Source: Cladopsammia gracilis (Eukaryota; Cnidaria; Anthozoa; Scleractinia; Dendrophylliidae). Taken from it: a DNA stretch of 64,000 bases. Shown in pieces: positions 34,931-47,624 of the stretch (position 1 is its first letter; each line of letters begins with the position of its first letter). A program made the position numbers and the translations under genes. The stretch lies in the NCBI GenBank assembly GCA_022457155.1, contig JAJGOT010000211.1, positions 65,001 through 129,000 on the forward strand, read 5' to 3'. Under the pieces are notes generated by a model. That model was not told where the DNA came from. It made no database searches and saw nothing but the letters and a program-made list of their open reading frames with translations.

Positions 34931-35918
34931 GGTTACGCTTTGCGCCCTGTGTTGCTTTTATAACACTGTGCATACAGATAGTTTTACTGCAATAATAAAA
35001 ACCGAATGAGTAGTTTTTTAGTAAAAGATTTTGCTATAAAAATAAGCGATAAAAAATCACGTTTCGACCTCTCCGAGGTCATTTTCAAGTGGATGTAAAA
35101 ATACAGAATTAGCATAAATATATTACAGTATAAAAACATAAGAATGTAGAGAACGCTAAAATGTGGTAAAATATTGTTTAGAAAGTCCTTTAACGCTTGG
35201 TTTTATTTATTTATTAGTTTAATTGTTTTTATGTAATTTTTATCACCTATATTTACATATTTTACCACATTTTAGCGTTTTTATACTGTAATATATTTAT
35301 GCTAATTCTGTATTTTTACATCCACTTGAAAATGACCTCGGAGAGGTCGCAACGTCGTGATTTTTTATCGCTTATTTTTATAGAAAAATAATAAAAACAG
35401 TTGAATATATTTGTTTTTTTATTTCACTTTTGTCTCAATCTCTTCTTCTTGCCGTAAGGATCAGTTTGCCGTATTTACCGAAACTATTTCAATATTTTTA
35501 CTGATCCAGGTCTTCATTGGTTTGTCGCTGTGGTTTTGCCGTTATTATAGTTTTTTAATAGAGCGTATGCACATGACGTCACGGCGGCCATATTGGTGTA
35601 CCAAAACAATAGAACGGCGGCCATGTTGGTGTACCAAAACAATCCTGTGGGATTTGAACGCTTTTCTTATGTTAACACTTTCTTTTGTTCCAATAAATTT
35701 GCATAGCTGCTTGCCACGTGAGTGCATACGCTCTATAGAGATGGGTTATTTACATAATCTGATTTCCATAAGGGTTGGGCTCCTAAGGGGGTTGAACATT
35801 GATGAGTAACACTGGCTTATTTCTCAATATTTGCAGAGAGTGTCAAAAAGCAGACTGGAAGAATCACAAAGCTACTTGCAAAGCTGTGAAAAGACACAAG
35901 GAAAAGAGTGCTACCTAA
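27675..35918 (+). CDS. Sel1/TPR repeat protein with C-terminal MYND zinc finger, 687 aa (copy A)
   Basis: Exon 1 is 27675-28442, beginning MNFLKPGDFNFQQ. It encodes about four Sel1-like repeats (for example around AQADLGCAYSEGFG, SQMNLAEMYRCG and AQLELGQIYLTGN) and ends CGG|GTGAGT in phase 0. Exon 2 is 30653-31866, after a TTTTTCAG acceptor. It holds a helical TPR-like region (AEAYEKAAEAFENALKCCP) and the first six MYND cysteines. Exon 3 is 35837-35918. It supplies the rest (ECQKADWKNHKATC) and ends KSAT then TAA. The MYND ligands are C633, C638, C650, C653, C659, C663, H671 and C675. Sel1 and MYND are protein-interaction modules, so an adaptor role is inferred and no catalytic domain is seen. 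A diverged copy begins at 58229. The introns hold foldbacks, a LINE fragment, concentric palindromes and microsatellites. Confidence 0.85.
28466..28582. repeat. 117-bp palindromic insert in intron 1 of copy A
   Basis: The left arm, from cacttaatgactggtctcga to ttttgtttccc (28466-28509), is complementary to 28539-28582. The inner loop repeats the tttcccga theme. The block is absent just past the donor of copy B at 58994, so it was gained or lost after the gene duplication. Confidence 0.8.
28960..29215 (-). mobile_element. LINE 3' fragment with (CATA)n tail inserted in copy A
   Basis: This segment interrupts alignment with copy B (gaaactcaagtt at 28950 against 59971). A catacatacatac microsatellite marks the 3' end. 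The minus strand reads SVIDFKRRLKSQLLNNFCNS then stop, like the C-terminus of a LINE reverse-transcriptase protein. The boundary near 29215 is approximate. Confidence 0.5.
29450..30640. other. Intron 1 remainder, no gene seen
   Basis: AT-rich intron of Sel1-MYND copy A. Stretches 29400-29770 and 30410-30652 align with copy B (60250-60605 and 62735-63000). The middle, 29780-30400, has no counterpart there. It may be a unique insertion, with gagccaac and ggagccacc near its edges. Nothing coding was recognised. Confidence 0.5.
32458..33042 (-). mobile_element. tRNA-module repeat, copy 2
   Basis: Starts aatcaaaggctcccgtgagc and continues caacccgtgaatgagaaatg. It ends near aaccgttcattacgcttcgc and cgggttag. 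The minus-strand block around 32735-32655 (tcgaactcgggtcg on the plus strand) is the T-arm-like part. An AG-rich and C-run microsatellite at 32594-32655 has expanded inside it. It is in intron 2 of Sel1-MYND copy A. Confidence 0.6.
33243..33907. repeat. Three concentric inverted repeats
   Basis: The outer pair is aataggccatttgcacgatg (33245) and catcgtgcaaatggcctatt (33887). The middle pair is gtccacacgtatccggatat (33399) and atatccggatacgtgtggac (33840). The inner pair runs from cttattgactaag (33448) and cttagtcaataag (33584) down to a cgagcgcagcgag centre near 33520. This looks like successive insertion of palindromic elements, each at the centre of an older one. Confidence 0.85.
34465..34770 (-). 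mobile_element. Probable Penelope-like or LINE 3' remnant
   Basis: The minus strand reads SRRKAREAFLIHRGALYHQK, then a hydrophobic run and RKTSTISREIGH before a stop. The KAREAFLIHRG phrase resembles the C-terminal GIY-YIG region of Penelope-like elements. It is a fragment only, and the assignment is from memory of the motif. Confidence 0.4.
34808..35472. repeat. Nested foldback with (AAT)n at its edge
   Basis: The outer arms are ctgatccttacggcaaggag (34818) and ttcttgccgtaaggatcag (35446). The inner arms are 35033-35172 and 35254-35383 (for example aataagcgataaaaaatcac with gtgattttttatcgcttatt, and gacctctccgaggtcatttt with aaaatgacctcggagaggtc). An AAT microsatellite fills 34855-34930. 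It is in intron 2 of Sel1-MYND copy A. Confidence 0.8.
35558..35738. mobile_element. MITE with atagagcgtatgcac ends
   Basis: The left atagagcgtatgcacatgac and the right gtgagtgcatacgctctata face each other. A 30-bp unit, cggcggccatattggtgtac and its variant, occurs twice next to the left end. It lies about 100 bp before the last exon of Sel1-MYND copy A. Confidence 0.65.
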
Positions 35919-36796
35919 AGATTATTATTGACAGCAACTTTTCACAAAAAAAGATGGTAGTCTTTTTATGTACCTCTTCTCTCCACAAAAAACCCTCCTT
36001 GTGCCGTTTTATTAACAGTGCAAGCTGCATCCGTACCTAATATAGGATTTGTCCTTTAGGCTCATCGGATAAGTAATGTCTTGTATATCCCCACTACCCT
36101 ACACAAGATGGGTCGTCTCTGAGTATACTTGATATGACCACTTCCTTAGTTTATAGCCTGTGTGTAGACATCCACACAAAGCAAAGGAAATAGTAGACGT
36201 CTACATTCAAGCTAACTACTTACTTTTAGCTTGGTAATTATGAGTTCTATTTTACACGTGAAATGATGAATATGATAATATGTGTACTACAACTCACAGT
36301 TAACCAAGCTCCCACAGGCCTTGTAGCTCAGTGGAGCAAGGTCATGCAGGCGCGAATCCATACCGGTTTCCACCAATTTACGGAAATCGGTCAGATTTTT
36401 AGAAATTGTTTAATTTTTCGGACAGTAACGGTAAACTTTCGAGTTCATTAAACAATGTAACCGTCACTAGAGGTTGCCCCGGACACCCCTAGAGGAGCGC
36501 GCCTTCGCCACTTGAAAATTTTTTTAAACAATATTTCATTTTACTTTAAGGACTATATATTGTGATGGTAAGTTTTTCCTTGCTTGCACGTCAGGAAGAA
36601 CTGGAACTTGCTTCAACTCAGTCTCGAAGAACTTAAAAAATTAAAGCAACACAAGTTTATTCTGACCAAGGTCATCACCAAAGTTGTGACCAGAAATTAT
36701 GTAACCAACTGATCTTAACAAATTCAGTGAATTAAATAGTAGAGCATACAATCTTCTCTGTTGTTTGAAGTTGGCATACATGGTATGTGCCCCTTG

Positions 36797-37018
36797 CGGG
36801 GGGGAGGGGGGGGGGGAGAGGACTCCCATATAAAAGTGACAGGGGTAAAAATGACCACTGTCAGCTATTCTGATACCTTTTAAGGCAATAAGCCTTACAA
36901 ATATATATTGACAGGAAAATTAATGTGAGCTTCATCAACAAAATGGCCTTTTTGTACCTTTCAGGGTTGCAATGAAAATTTCCGGCAATCACCTCGTAAA
37001 TTTTTTATGGGAGTCTTC
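36797..37018. mobile_element. Relative of the 46299-type G-rich MITE
   Basis: The left end is a G-run then ggactcccatataaaagtga. The right end has ttttttatgggagtc. The interior has gataccttttaaggcaa, echoing the gtaccttttaggg units of the family. It is decayed. Confidence 0.55.
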
Positions 37019-37108
37019 ATGTAGATATGCAAACACCTGTTGCATCATGTTACAATGTTGTAGTTTACCTGGAGATTTACATTGTTAACCTAGTGAGTGA
37101 AATCTTAA

Positions 37109-37490
37109 AGGGGCTATGTCACCATTTTTAGCGTTATTTTAAGAAGCCAAAATACATCTTTATTTCAGTTAAATTCCAAAAATAAGAATCCAGTTTTGTT
37201 TAAAATTATTATACTAGTGCTCTAAGAGTAAAAATAAGTAACTTGGGCTGCAGATGGCCAGGATGGAAATGGATTGTATCTTGAAACTATTGGGCCAATT
37301 TTTTCAAGCTTATCGCTTGTGTCTTAGAAAATTCTCTAAAACTCTGATTATGGTTTATTTTCGCTTCTAAAATTCACTTGATATCTTCCTGTTAGTGTTC
37401 TTTAAGCATTTCGTGTACGACAAAGGTACTTAGTTTTAATTTGGGGCAGTTTTGATCCGAAAACCTCAAAATCACCATGACATAGCTCCT
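37109..37490. mobile_element. TTAA-flanked MITE 1
   Basis: AGGGGCTATGTCACC and its inverse TGACATAGCTCCT lie inside TTAA on each side (37105-37108 and 37491-37494). A TTAA target site fits piggyBac or Kolobok families. The interior contains a module, ctgcagatggccaggatgga, also found near 11000, 11570 (inverted) and, in part, 38570. Confidence 0.7.
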
Positions 37491-37499
37491 TTAAGAGAA

Positions 37500-39200
37500 A
37501 CTGCAGCTCCTTGAATGAAAACTCACTTATGCAAACAACTACATCAAACGAAACACTGACTTCTATCCCGTTTTTAAAGACTGAGCTTCATAAATGTTTT
37601 CTTAATGAAATCCAGGCTACTGAAACGCACGTGTTCATTGACAGATGTATATAATGTACATGAAGTAAGAGCTAGATTTGGCTGATGTAACATTTTAAAT
37701 GAACGCTATTTAAATAATAACTGTACAAGAAAATAGGGAAAATCTCCCATTACACTGTTTTATAAATATAAAGCATTGCACTGATGGCCAAACCATGTAT
37801 TATGTCATTAAGCACTTTAGAATGCGAGATTAATGAAACACTGACACACTTGCCTTCGGTTCTTGTTTTTCTACTTTTCTCTTGTATTCCCAAATGCCCT
37901 TTGTGTTTTATGACATTGCACTAAAAACAGTGTCCCACCTTATTCTATTCAATGTTAATGTGAGAATAAAATTTTAAGGTTAAAACCTTCAATTTTGAAT
38001 ATAAGGCTTTTCTGCCTCAAACATTATTATGTTAAAACAGTACTATGGCTTTGGGTGGTGCAATTCAGACCTTGTTAAGGAACAATTCCTGTCTCGGGGA
38101 ATCCTCCTTTTGGAACAATTTTTTTTTATTCCCACAGCAAATTTGCAGCTATCCAATCCGGCTGCGACAGTATAAGCACGAGAAAATATACGGCTCATTC
38201 AAATCGTGGAGATGAATTTTTTAACGAAAAAGGTAATTGTTTCTTAACGGGGCTTTGTCAACACTTTTTAGTAACCCTGTGAAATGCTAAGAGACATTTC
38301 TATCAAAGGAACCCAGAATTATGGTCGAGTTTCGTTACCAATTACCGGTATTAAATTCGTCCAATTTATAAGCCTATTGTTAAGAAAAAGCATAACATGA
38401 ACAGACCCGTCAATAAAAGTAAGAGAGAAAAAGTAAGCTAAAGTAAGTTACAATCGTAGTTTTAAAATATTTGTGATAAAGATTCAAGAAAAGGTTTCCT
38501 CCTTCCATTGTGGGTTTGTAGTATTTTTTTTTTTCTGACACTGAAACTACGCTGTATTTGACGTCTTCGGTGGAAATGGATTGCAACTTGAAAATTTGAA
38601 GCTATTTTTTTAAAATGTTTTACCATGTCGCCACGTCTGTCAAAGAGAACGTTGTGTACGAGTGAAGGTACTTGACAATAATTTTAGCACAATTCTGACT
38701 AAAAAACAAACAGCCAGCCAGATCTTTGTCTGAAGTGTCGGATCAGTAAGCACAACTGTAAAATGGACTATTTGAAATTAAGTCGTCAATATTCAGCGTT
38801 TAAACTCGCTGGTACAAAAATAGAGGATCTGACTGTGTCTCATTTTGGTTCTTTCAATCAAATCTGGGAAGGAGAGTGAGCATTGCAACTGAAGAAAAAT
38901 GAATTCAGCAACTAATGCGGCACGCGATTAAAAAAGTCGACATTGGACTGGGAACGTAAAGCAGTGTTGTTGTACTGCCATGTTGACGTTAACTTTTATC
39001 ATAACGACTTTTACAGTTGCACAGTTCTTGTCAGACCCTTCATTGTTTAAAAATGCCACTGCAGCTCAGATCTAAGGGAAATGTAACGCGCGCGTGATTT
39101 TCTCTCTGGGACATAACGTCCGGTAGTTGACACAGTACCGTCGTCCCTCTGACTGTCCTGTACTTGCTTAGGTTACCTTCACTGAAGCGGTTTCTCGTGC
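37500..39200. other. Intergenic, no gene recognised
   Basis: AT-rich sequence between the convergent ends of the Sel1-MYND gene (35918) and the NB-ARC gene (39827). Short frames exist, but none has family resemblance or paired splice signals. A degenerate C-rich repeat follows at 39270-39430. Confidence 0.5.
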
Positions 39201-39269
39201 AGTTCTTTCATGTCTATGGGTTCACTTTCCACATATATTGATTGGTCTATGAATACCTCCTTCACCTGT

Positions 39270-39430
39270 TGCCTACAACTCCGTTATAGGTCTGCCTCCA
39301 TACTTGCGCGGAGCACCCCTCTTCTTGTAGCTCGGTATATTTGCCTCCATGCGTGCCCGGGAACCCCCTCTTTCTTTTGCTGTAGCTCCGCCATTTCGGG
39401 CTGTCTCCTTGTGTACAAGGGGCAAGCGCT
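39270..39430. repeat. Degenerate tandem repeat, about 60 bp
   Basis: Units such as tgtagctcggtatatttgcc and tgtagctccgccatttcggg are each followed by a tgcctccatgcgtg-like and a cccctctt-like block. There are two to three imperfect copies, with an echo near 39725. It is downstream of the NB-ARC gene stop. Confidence 0.4.
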
Positions 39431-39826
39431 TTTTTCTCTGACCAATGGTTTAGCCAAAGGATTGTCAAAAACACCCCTATTGCTCGTACAAAATGGCCTG
39501 CCTCCTTGTGCCCTTCTCCTTGCATGCGTAGCTAGCCGGATTGCTTTCGTGAGAGCAAAGTTTTGGCACAACCCAAGGAGAATAGGATCCATCACGACAC
39601 CGTTGGCACCGCTGCCAATACCGTCACCTACGCAGCCTACCTAATTCTTGATTGCAACTCGACCATGTGAGACTTTCTCCATATATGTAAAAGAAAGCCC
39701 CCCCTCCCCACCTCTTCTCCTTGACTCACTGTAGCTCTGCCATACGCCCCACCTCCATTTTTCTTGGTAGTTGAACCAAGTTGTCTTGAGCGAACGATCT
39801 CTAAGATGGATAGTGATATTTAACGG

Positions 39827-42800
39827 CTACCACTCTTGATAAGGGGCCAAGTGATCAAGAAAAATATTCAGTTTCTCTCCTTTCTCAGCAAACATGGCCC
39901 AGAAAAAGACCTTTTTGCTTGTGAATTTGTTTAACTCTTCAAGGACGCCGCACTCCATTATCACGCTGAAAATTTCCGGGCTTTGAATATTACAATATAT
40001 GGTGCGGCTTTTGTCATAAAGGAACAGCAACTGTAACGGGTGGCTATTTAAAGTTTGGGTTTGAGTCTTGACGATGAACTCCCGGCGGCCTATTAAATGA
40101 GTACCAAATGTTCGCAGCGGTGTTTCCCTTGGCTTCACTAACGGAAACATTTTGACTGTTACAGAATAACGACTTTTCAGGGCGATACATAATGTCTTAT
40201 GCGTGGACCAATGTTTAACCTGGCATTCTTTGCTGCAATACGATGCAATATGACACGTAGGACACTTTGTGAGGCGAAGTACTTCATCTCCTGAGCGACG
40301 GCAAAACGTACAACCACTGTAAAATCGCTCAATTACCTCTCTGGGGTGATGCATGCCTTCTTTGTTGTTAAATTCTTTGTTACGGCCAAGGATGGGCGGG
40401 TTGGAATAAAACTGTTTTTCCCCAGGTGGAAGATCTTGAAGAACAGACTCATCAGTAAGTAAGTTAGCCAGTTCAATTATGGAATCCCCACTGGGTATAT
40501 TTCTATACTCTAGCCACGGGCCACTATGGTCTCGAACGATGTTTGATTCCAGATGAACTAGTCCAGAGTAATTTATACCGATGAAAATACCACCGCATTT
40601 GTTGCCCGAGATGACATTTCCTGTTATGCTGGCTGAAGTTCGTGATTTGGCAAGGATCCCCCAGAATCCATTATCGAATATGTTGTTCTCACTGATCTGA
40701 AGGTGAGAATTATCATCCAGAGAAAGGCCAAAGTGTCTGTTGTGGTGGACATCATTTTTGCGTATTTTTATCGTATTCTTGTTGCTCAAGGCATAGATAG
40801 CCTCTCTTGCATTTTCGAAAATCTTGTTACCATTAATATCACATTCTCCTGCATTCGGGCCGATTAGGATACCATGGAAACCACAATTAAATATCCTGTT
40901 TTCAGATGCAACGAGTTGACCACCTTCTCTTGCTTCTAAGCCAGCTTGATGGTTCTTGTAAACCTCACATTTTCTGACTTCCATGTGGGAACCTTTGCCA
41001 ACAACTAGAGCACCACCACCTCCACAGTCATGAATTGCACAGTTTTCAAAAAGTGCGGAGCTCCCATTCAGAATCTGGACTCCAGGGATACCGCCAATAC
41101 CAGACTTTGACTTCGAATCTCCAAACTTGCCAGTACGATCACAAACAGGCTTTCCTAAAGAGGCCGCTATACATCCTGGTCCACCATTACATTCTGGATA
41201 GTCCTCACAACTGGATGATCCTCCAGACAATTTGCAATGTTTCATGTGAATAACTACGTCTTTGCCTTGGCAGCTAAGACCAGTATATTGTTTTGAGAAA
41301 TTAAATGTAATTTTCTCAAAATAGCACTTGGAAAAGGCAATTTCAAAATGTTCTTTGCAGTTTAACACGACGTCCTGTCCTAGACCGACAATCTGGAGGT
41401 CCATAAAAGTGACAAACTGAGCTAAATTATACTCTCCTTCATGCAATAACAGGGTTTCATTGCCTTGTGTCGTCATTAGAGCATGAGCCAATTGTGCACC
41501 ATTGCTGATTTGTCTGGTCGAGTGTGTGCCTACTTCTGGAAACATTTCATTAAACGTTTTGTCCTGGTGAAGATTGGGGCCGCCAAAGTGAAGTGCCAAC
41601 GCCAGTGCCGCCCTCTTTTGTCCCACTAGGTGACTAGCTCCACTTTTAACAAGTTCTTGGAGAGCCCAAGCCTTGCGTTGCAGTACCGTGCTGTAATAAG
41701 GTTTCAAAGTAAGGGACTTTTCACAGTCATCTAGAGCTTGCTGCGGCTGACCAAGTTTTAAATGGCAGAGAGCTCGGTTGGCGAAGAATCGATAGTCCCC
41801 AGCTGACAAATTGATAGCACTCGAATAAAGCTTGGCTGCTTCTTCAAACTTCTTATCTTTTACTGCAAGGTTTCCATGTTCTCTGAGCAGGTTAGCATTT
41901 TCCTCTCTTTCCGTACGAGAAGAATCTGCTTCATCTACGGAATTGCCTTCAGTAGCTGGTTGGCGCATACAGTGGGATATCAGCTTGCAGTCCCTGTCTT
42001 TTAAAGGAACGTCAATGAAATAGTTTGGCAGTCTAGTGCCATCCTCTCGGGACGTTGTAAGGTTCACTAGAAAGTCAAGTTTCAACTGCTGAATTTCTTG
42101 CGCTTTGACTTTCTCTTGAGAAACGCTGAAAAAGATCCCTGCTTCATTAAAGATACGTACGGTTTCTTCTGTATATAGCAAGGTATGGGCCGATTCTTGA
42201 TGTTTCCCTGAAAATGTGCGAAGATGCTCTTGCAAATAGGTGGCATGCAATGCCAACTTACCCCATAGCTGCAATGAAGGGGGATTCTCGACACTAAAAA
42301 CAGCATCTTCAACAAAACTTTCGCACACTTCTGCTGGCGAGCGTGTATTTTTCAGCGCGTGGTAAAGGACACCTACTGCACAAAAAAGAACATTCAACTT
42401 GGTTTGTTCTTTTTCCAGTTGGTTTTGGATCACTTCTTGTACTAAGCGATGAACACTGAATGAATTTGTCCCGTATCTTTGAAACAGGGAAAACTTAGTA
42501 AGCAGGGACGCTATCTCAGCCTGATCCAACAAACCAATTTCCACTGTTGAACTGCCCTCCTTGTTCAGCCCCTCATTGATCAATTCATGAGGGATATCAT
42601 CCGGGCCAAGGAAGGCACACACCTGCATAAAAAGAGTGGGGGCTTCTCCAATTTCCATGTCTTCTGAGATGCGACTGATGTGATCAAAATTCAACATCCA
42701 TGTGGTGTGGACAGCCAACCGCTCAGAAGTGGTGTTTTCTACATGATGTCGGGCTTTTTTCTTTTTCAAAAGTAACAGTTTCTTCTCCTTATATTTCTTC

Positions 42801-45800
42801 ACATACTCTTTAATAGTTAGATTGAGCCCTTGCAAAAAGGCCCCAGCTTGATCAATTGCTAAGGGAAGTCCTCCAAGCTCTCTCACCAGCTCACGCATGT
42901 CACTATCCTCTCCCTCATCTTTACCTGTTCGCATCCGTAGAAAATGAATGCCTTCCTCCTCTGTCAAGCATTTCAACTCAATACAAGATTGTTCATCAAC
43001 TCCTGTTTCTTCTCCTACTTCTGAAACTTCCCTCCTTGTAGTTATGATTATGTGACCCCGGGCCGTGTGTTTCCAGTGACCAGTGAGCAGTTTACGCATT
43101 TCTGTGGACATTTGTAGCTCGTCAAGGTTATCAACGACTAAACACCACAACTCTTTGCGTTTTCCCAACCAGTCAAGGGTTCTCGACAAGGAGTTATAGA
43201 AATCGTTTTCAAACGTTCCAATTTGGCGCGCCATTTCACCAAGGGACCTTTGAAAAAGATTGTTATTTTCGCCCGAAATCCAAAAAATTCCCCCTGGATA
43301 TTCTTTCTCGTTCCGCCAGAGAAACTCTACAGCAAGAGACGTTTTACCCACACCCCCAAGACCGCAAATAGCTAAATGAACACAACCACCCTGGGTATTT
43401 TTTAGCTGACCTGCAATGGCTCCTAGCTCACTATCACGACCACAAAAGCAACGATTGCGACTGGGTACCTGAAAAATTTTAGTATTAGCTGTTCCATTGT
43501 AACTACCCGCTTTTAGTGCTTTAAGACTAGAATCCAAACGAGTTTGTCCGATTTTTGAAGCCCCTACTTCTGAGGTAAAACTAGCTTGTTCGTCTGCTGA
43601 AGACCATACAGTTATCTCTAGGTTACTTTGCCTTTCTTTAAATTGGTAAATTTCGTCTTCATTAAAATCTACGCGTTCGTCAATTTTAGCTATGTATCCA
43701 AATGCACCCGACAAAGCTTCCTGTTTTTCTAACTGTTCCTTTTTCTCTGCCTCCAGTCGACTCTCGATGCCAGTTATTACAATTTCTGCACCTTGGACTA
43801 CCTCTTGAGATTCATGCGAGCTTACTACCGTTCCTGTAGCTCCTTCTACTGGACCAGACCCTGCAATGCCCACACAGTCAATCCGCAATGAAACAAGAGC
43901 TGTTGGAAAAAAGATGTGGATACCACAAAAACAATATGAGTGTTTAACACTACATTATACACTTTTTCTATTGCCTTACAAGCAATTAGGCAAGTAAAAT
44001 GCTGCAATTTAGGTGCTAGTAAACTTTGCAGCATAAACTGTCTTGATTCATTAATAAAACAAACTGAAAAAAAAGTTTTAACTTTGTATGTTTGTTCTGC
44101 TTTTCTTTTCTTGACATGCCTGATTGGAAATGCCAAAACCTGAGTCAATGGTAACATAACTTGTCATTTTTAAACCAAAGAAAACATAACTACAATCTCA
44201 GTCGAGATGGTTGGGACACTTGTATCATTTTCCCCTTCTCCTCCTTTACAAAGTTCAAAATCATTCATGTTTTGCAAACATATGACTTATTTTCAACACT
44301 GTAAACGGGGAAGGGCAATCCACGCTTATATTCAGTAAATGTCAATTGTCCCAAATGATTATTGATGGAGATTGTATTTAAAATGGCAAGTAAGGACTTT
44401 AAATGGGAACTTGTCATAGTAACAGTGGAGTTCTTTCCTTGTGTCAAACACAGTTATACTTTCATCAACTGCAACTTTAACTAAGAAGATGGAGCAGCGT
44501 AAATATTTTGCTAATTGAAACTTCAATGCAGAAAGCCATGATCTAATAAGCAAATCACTTTATTGGAACCAGCGACTTGCACCGCTTGGTTGATTTCATT
44601 GTTCACAAAAACAAAAGCTTTTCTTCGTTTCTTGTTACAGCCAATTTACTGTGCAAAACACATCCATTTGGTATAAATACAAGTTGTACGTGCCTTTTTA
44701 GCATGTTTTAACATGTAATAAATAATTTCAGCAAAAATAAATAATTAATAAATAATAAATAATAAATAAATAAATAATTTCAGCAAAAATGCTCCCCGTC
44801 TCTGCTCCCCCTACCCCCCTCAAAGGGGTAGAGTTACTGGGTGCAGAGTCTCTGCAGAGTCCCACCCTCACAGGTCCACCCGCACGAGGAAGCTCTGAGA
44901 AGCTTATGGTGCTAAAAGCTATATATAAAAGGCGACAGCCTCTTTTCCTCCCATGTCGGACACATTTTCTTAGATATGCACGAGGCGTAGCCTCGTTTCG
45001 GTGCTAAGCTTGTTATTGTCCTATAACGTCATAAAATTACTGTTTTCATTCATATCTCTGGCAGACGTTTTGAACTCGTGGATTTCTTGACATATATTAG
45101 CTTGATGTTGATCACATCAAGGATTTTCTTTAAAAGTTCAGCTTAAGGCGGGGGTAGACATAAACGCCATTTTTCTGCCACTCGACATGGCTTTAATGGA
45201 AATATTTCGTTCTTGTTTCAAGCAATCTAACAACTCTCTGCTCATCTTATGGTGTGTTTTGTAAATTTTGGGGTGATTTTGGGTATGTTTGGGAGGAAAT
45301 AGTTTTTCTCAAAGGATTGGTAAAATTAAGAGAAATAAGAAATATTGAAGATTAAAGTGCCTCATGAAATTTTTTTTTTTTCGTTTTTCAGTAGTTTATT
45401 ATGTCCAAATAACAAGAGGCTCCAAGCAGCCTATACTCATGCACATGTGTAAAAAGTTTTATGATATATATATATTAAACATGATAAGAAGATGTCTGAC
45501 ATGGAGAAGAGTTACTCCTTTCATTCAGTCATCGTTCCTGCAAACCACATTGTTTACTATTGAATGTTTTGTAAAGGAAGGCTGTACCACAATGAAGCCA
45601 GTGATTATTCTGACTGTCATATATACCTAAGGTGAACATAAGTTGTGTAAGTAGTCTTGTAGGAGACGCTGCCGTGGCACCTCAGAAACGCTGTTTTACC
45701 GGAAGTGAGAGTAGCCGGAAGTCGCTGAACAGAAAGTGTACCGGTAAATGGCAAAGCTACGAACTGGAAGAGCACAATTTAAAATATGCGTGCACAAATT

Positions 45801-47561
45801 TGCATGCAAAATCGTGACACACAAAAAAAGAAAAACAAGAGGCTACAGGTAGCCTATACTCATGCGCATACAAAAGAAAGTTTTATGGTTTATTTTGAAC
45901 GAGTCACGCAACCCCTCCCCCAACAAATTTTGCATGACACACATTTCACCATCACTCAAGACATGTTGATTGAAGCTACCAATTTTTCTGTACTCGCTTA
46001 GAATATTTAATTTATTGATTCCCGATCAAACCTACACTAGTCTAATACTTCCCATACCGTGAATTATTTCTATTACATATTGGGTTATCCTGATGGTAGG
46101 CAAGATTTTTTGACCTGTCCCCCTCTGCCCGGATTTCCTGGCCCACTAGACCCCCCCTCCTGCCTGGATTTCCTAGTCCAGAGAACCCGGTTTTCCAATA
46201 AAGTTTTTTTTCCATGCAAAGGATATATGTCTTTGCTGCTTGGCAGCTTGCTAGCTTAAAGTTTCTAAATTATACAGATATTTTATCCAAATCCGAGGCC
46301 CGGGGGAGGGGGGAGGGAACTCCCATATAAAACTGACGGGGGTGCTCGTCGTACCTTTTAGGGGTCAAAATTTGTAGATTGGTACCGCTTAGGGTACGGA
46401 AATCTAAAATGACCGCCGTTAGAATTATCGCAGTACCTTTTAGGGTATGAGCCGAAAAAATATGACAGAATATAACATGTGTTGTTTTAGAATTGGTACC
46501 TCTTTGGGGTAAAAAATTTTTTAGCTACACCCATCAAACGAGATTCTGGTACCTTTTAGGGTATATTTCGAAAATTTCTGACGAGCACCCCCGTCATTTT
46601 TATATGGGAGTCCCCCCCCCCCCCAAGGATCCGAGGTAGTGTTTTTCAGGCGGCTCGCGAATTGAATGTGGATGGTATATTTTTAGTGGCAAGGCGCCTT
46701 GATAGTGTACTTATTTATTTATTCAGAATGTTTGAACTCAAGTATATACATAATAATTAAGGTTCTTAGTTCAGTGTCTTGCCAGCGATTGAATGATTCT
46801 GAAAATTTTAACCGCTTGGTGGCTTGTAAGTGAGTTCAAAGTGTCGTGTTTTAGTGTTTACATTTATGTCTGATTTATATTTCATTGTATAAAAATTGAT
46901 CTGATCGAACACGCAATAATTCAGCGATGTATTTTGTTATGAATTAACTAAGTCTTACGCATTTGTAAATATGGTTTTGATAGATGTTCCGTGGAATAAA
47001 AGCCTGCTAGTGAACACTTGCGTCGCTTCACTTTGAATTTTATAATTCGGAATACCGTATAAACATTTATCAGATTACTTGCCAGTCAGTGCCGATGAAG
47101 TCTATATTTTTGCAGGCCTCACTGACATCGTAACTAAGTTTGATCTACATGTTGCTACCAATAGGCGACAAATGAATATTGTCCACACAGACACATGGTC
47201 GTTTTGAACCCCATTTTCTTCGGGACAAGACGTATTTCAGACCCCTTCCCCCAGACAATGTTGTGTATCGTTTAGTCAGGTCTGTCGCTACAATCCTACA
47301 ACATTGGATGGGGGGACAGGGGCTGATGCGATAGAGTGTAGTAAAAGGAAAGATACAGTGTTAAATATGGCACAAAAACCGTTTTTGGTATACAGTGTGT
47401 CAATTATTTTTGTCGCCTACTGTAGTAGACTTTTGTATTGTTCACCTTATTTAGATTCAAACTAACATTCATGAAGACTCAAAGAATGTGAAGATTTCTT
47501 ATAAGGGGCTATCATAAATGAATTTTGATCATCTGCATTGTCCCCCCAAAAAAAAAACAAC

Positions 47562-47624
<63 letters not shown>

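Noticed and set aside
34713..34973. Minus-strand frame with a long leucine run
   Set aside because: It is the translation of the AAT microsatellite at 34855-34930.
36318..36370. tRNA gene from ggccttgtagctcagtgg
   Set aside because: The anticodon arm is missing and only about 50 bases resemble a tRNA. It is a relic at most.
39210..39644. Plus-strand frame of 144 codons
   Set aside because: It covers a degenerate tandem repeat, with comparable frames on the other strand and no splice or family support.
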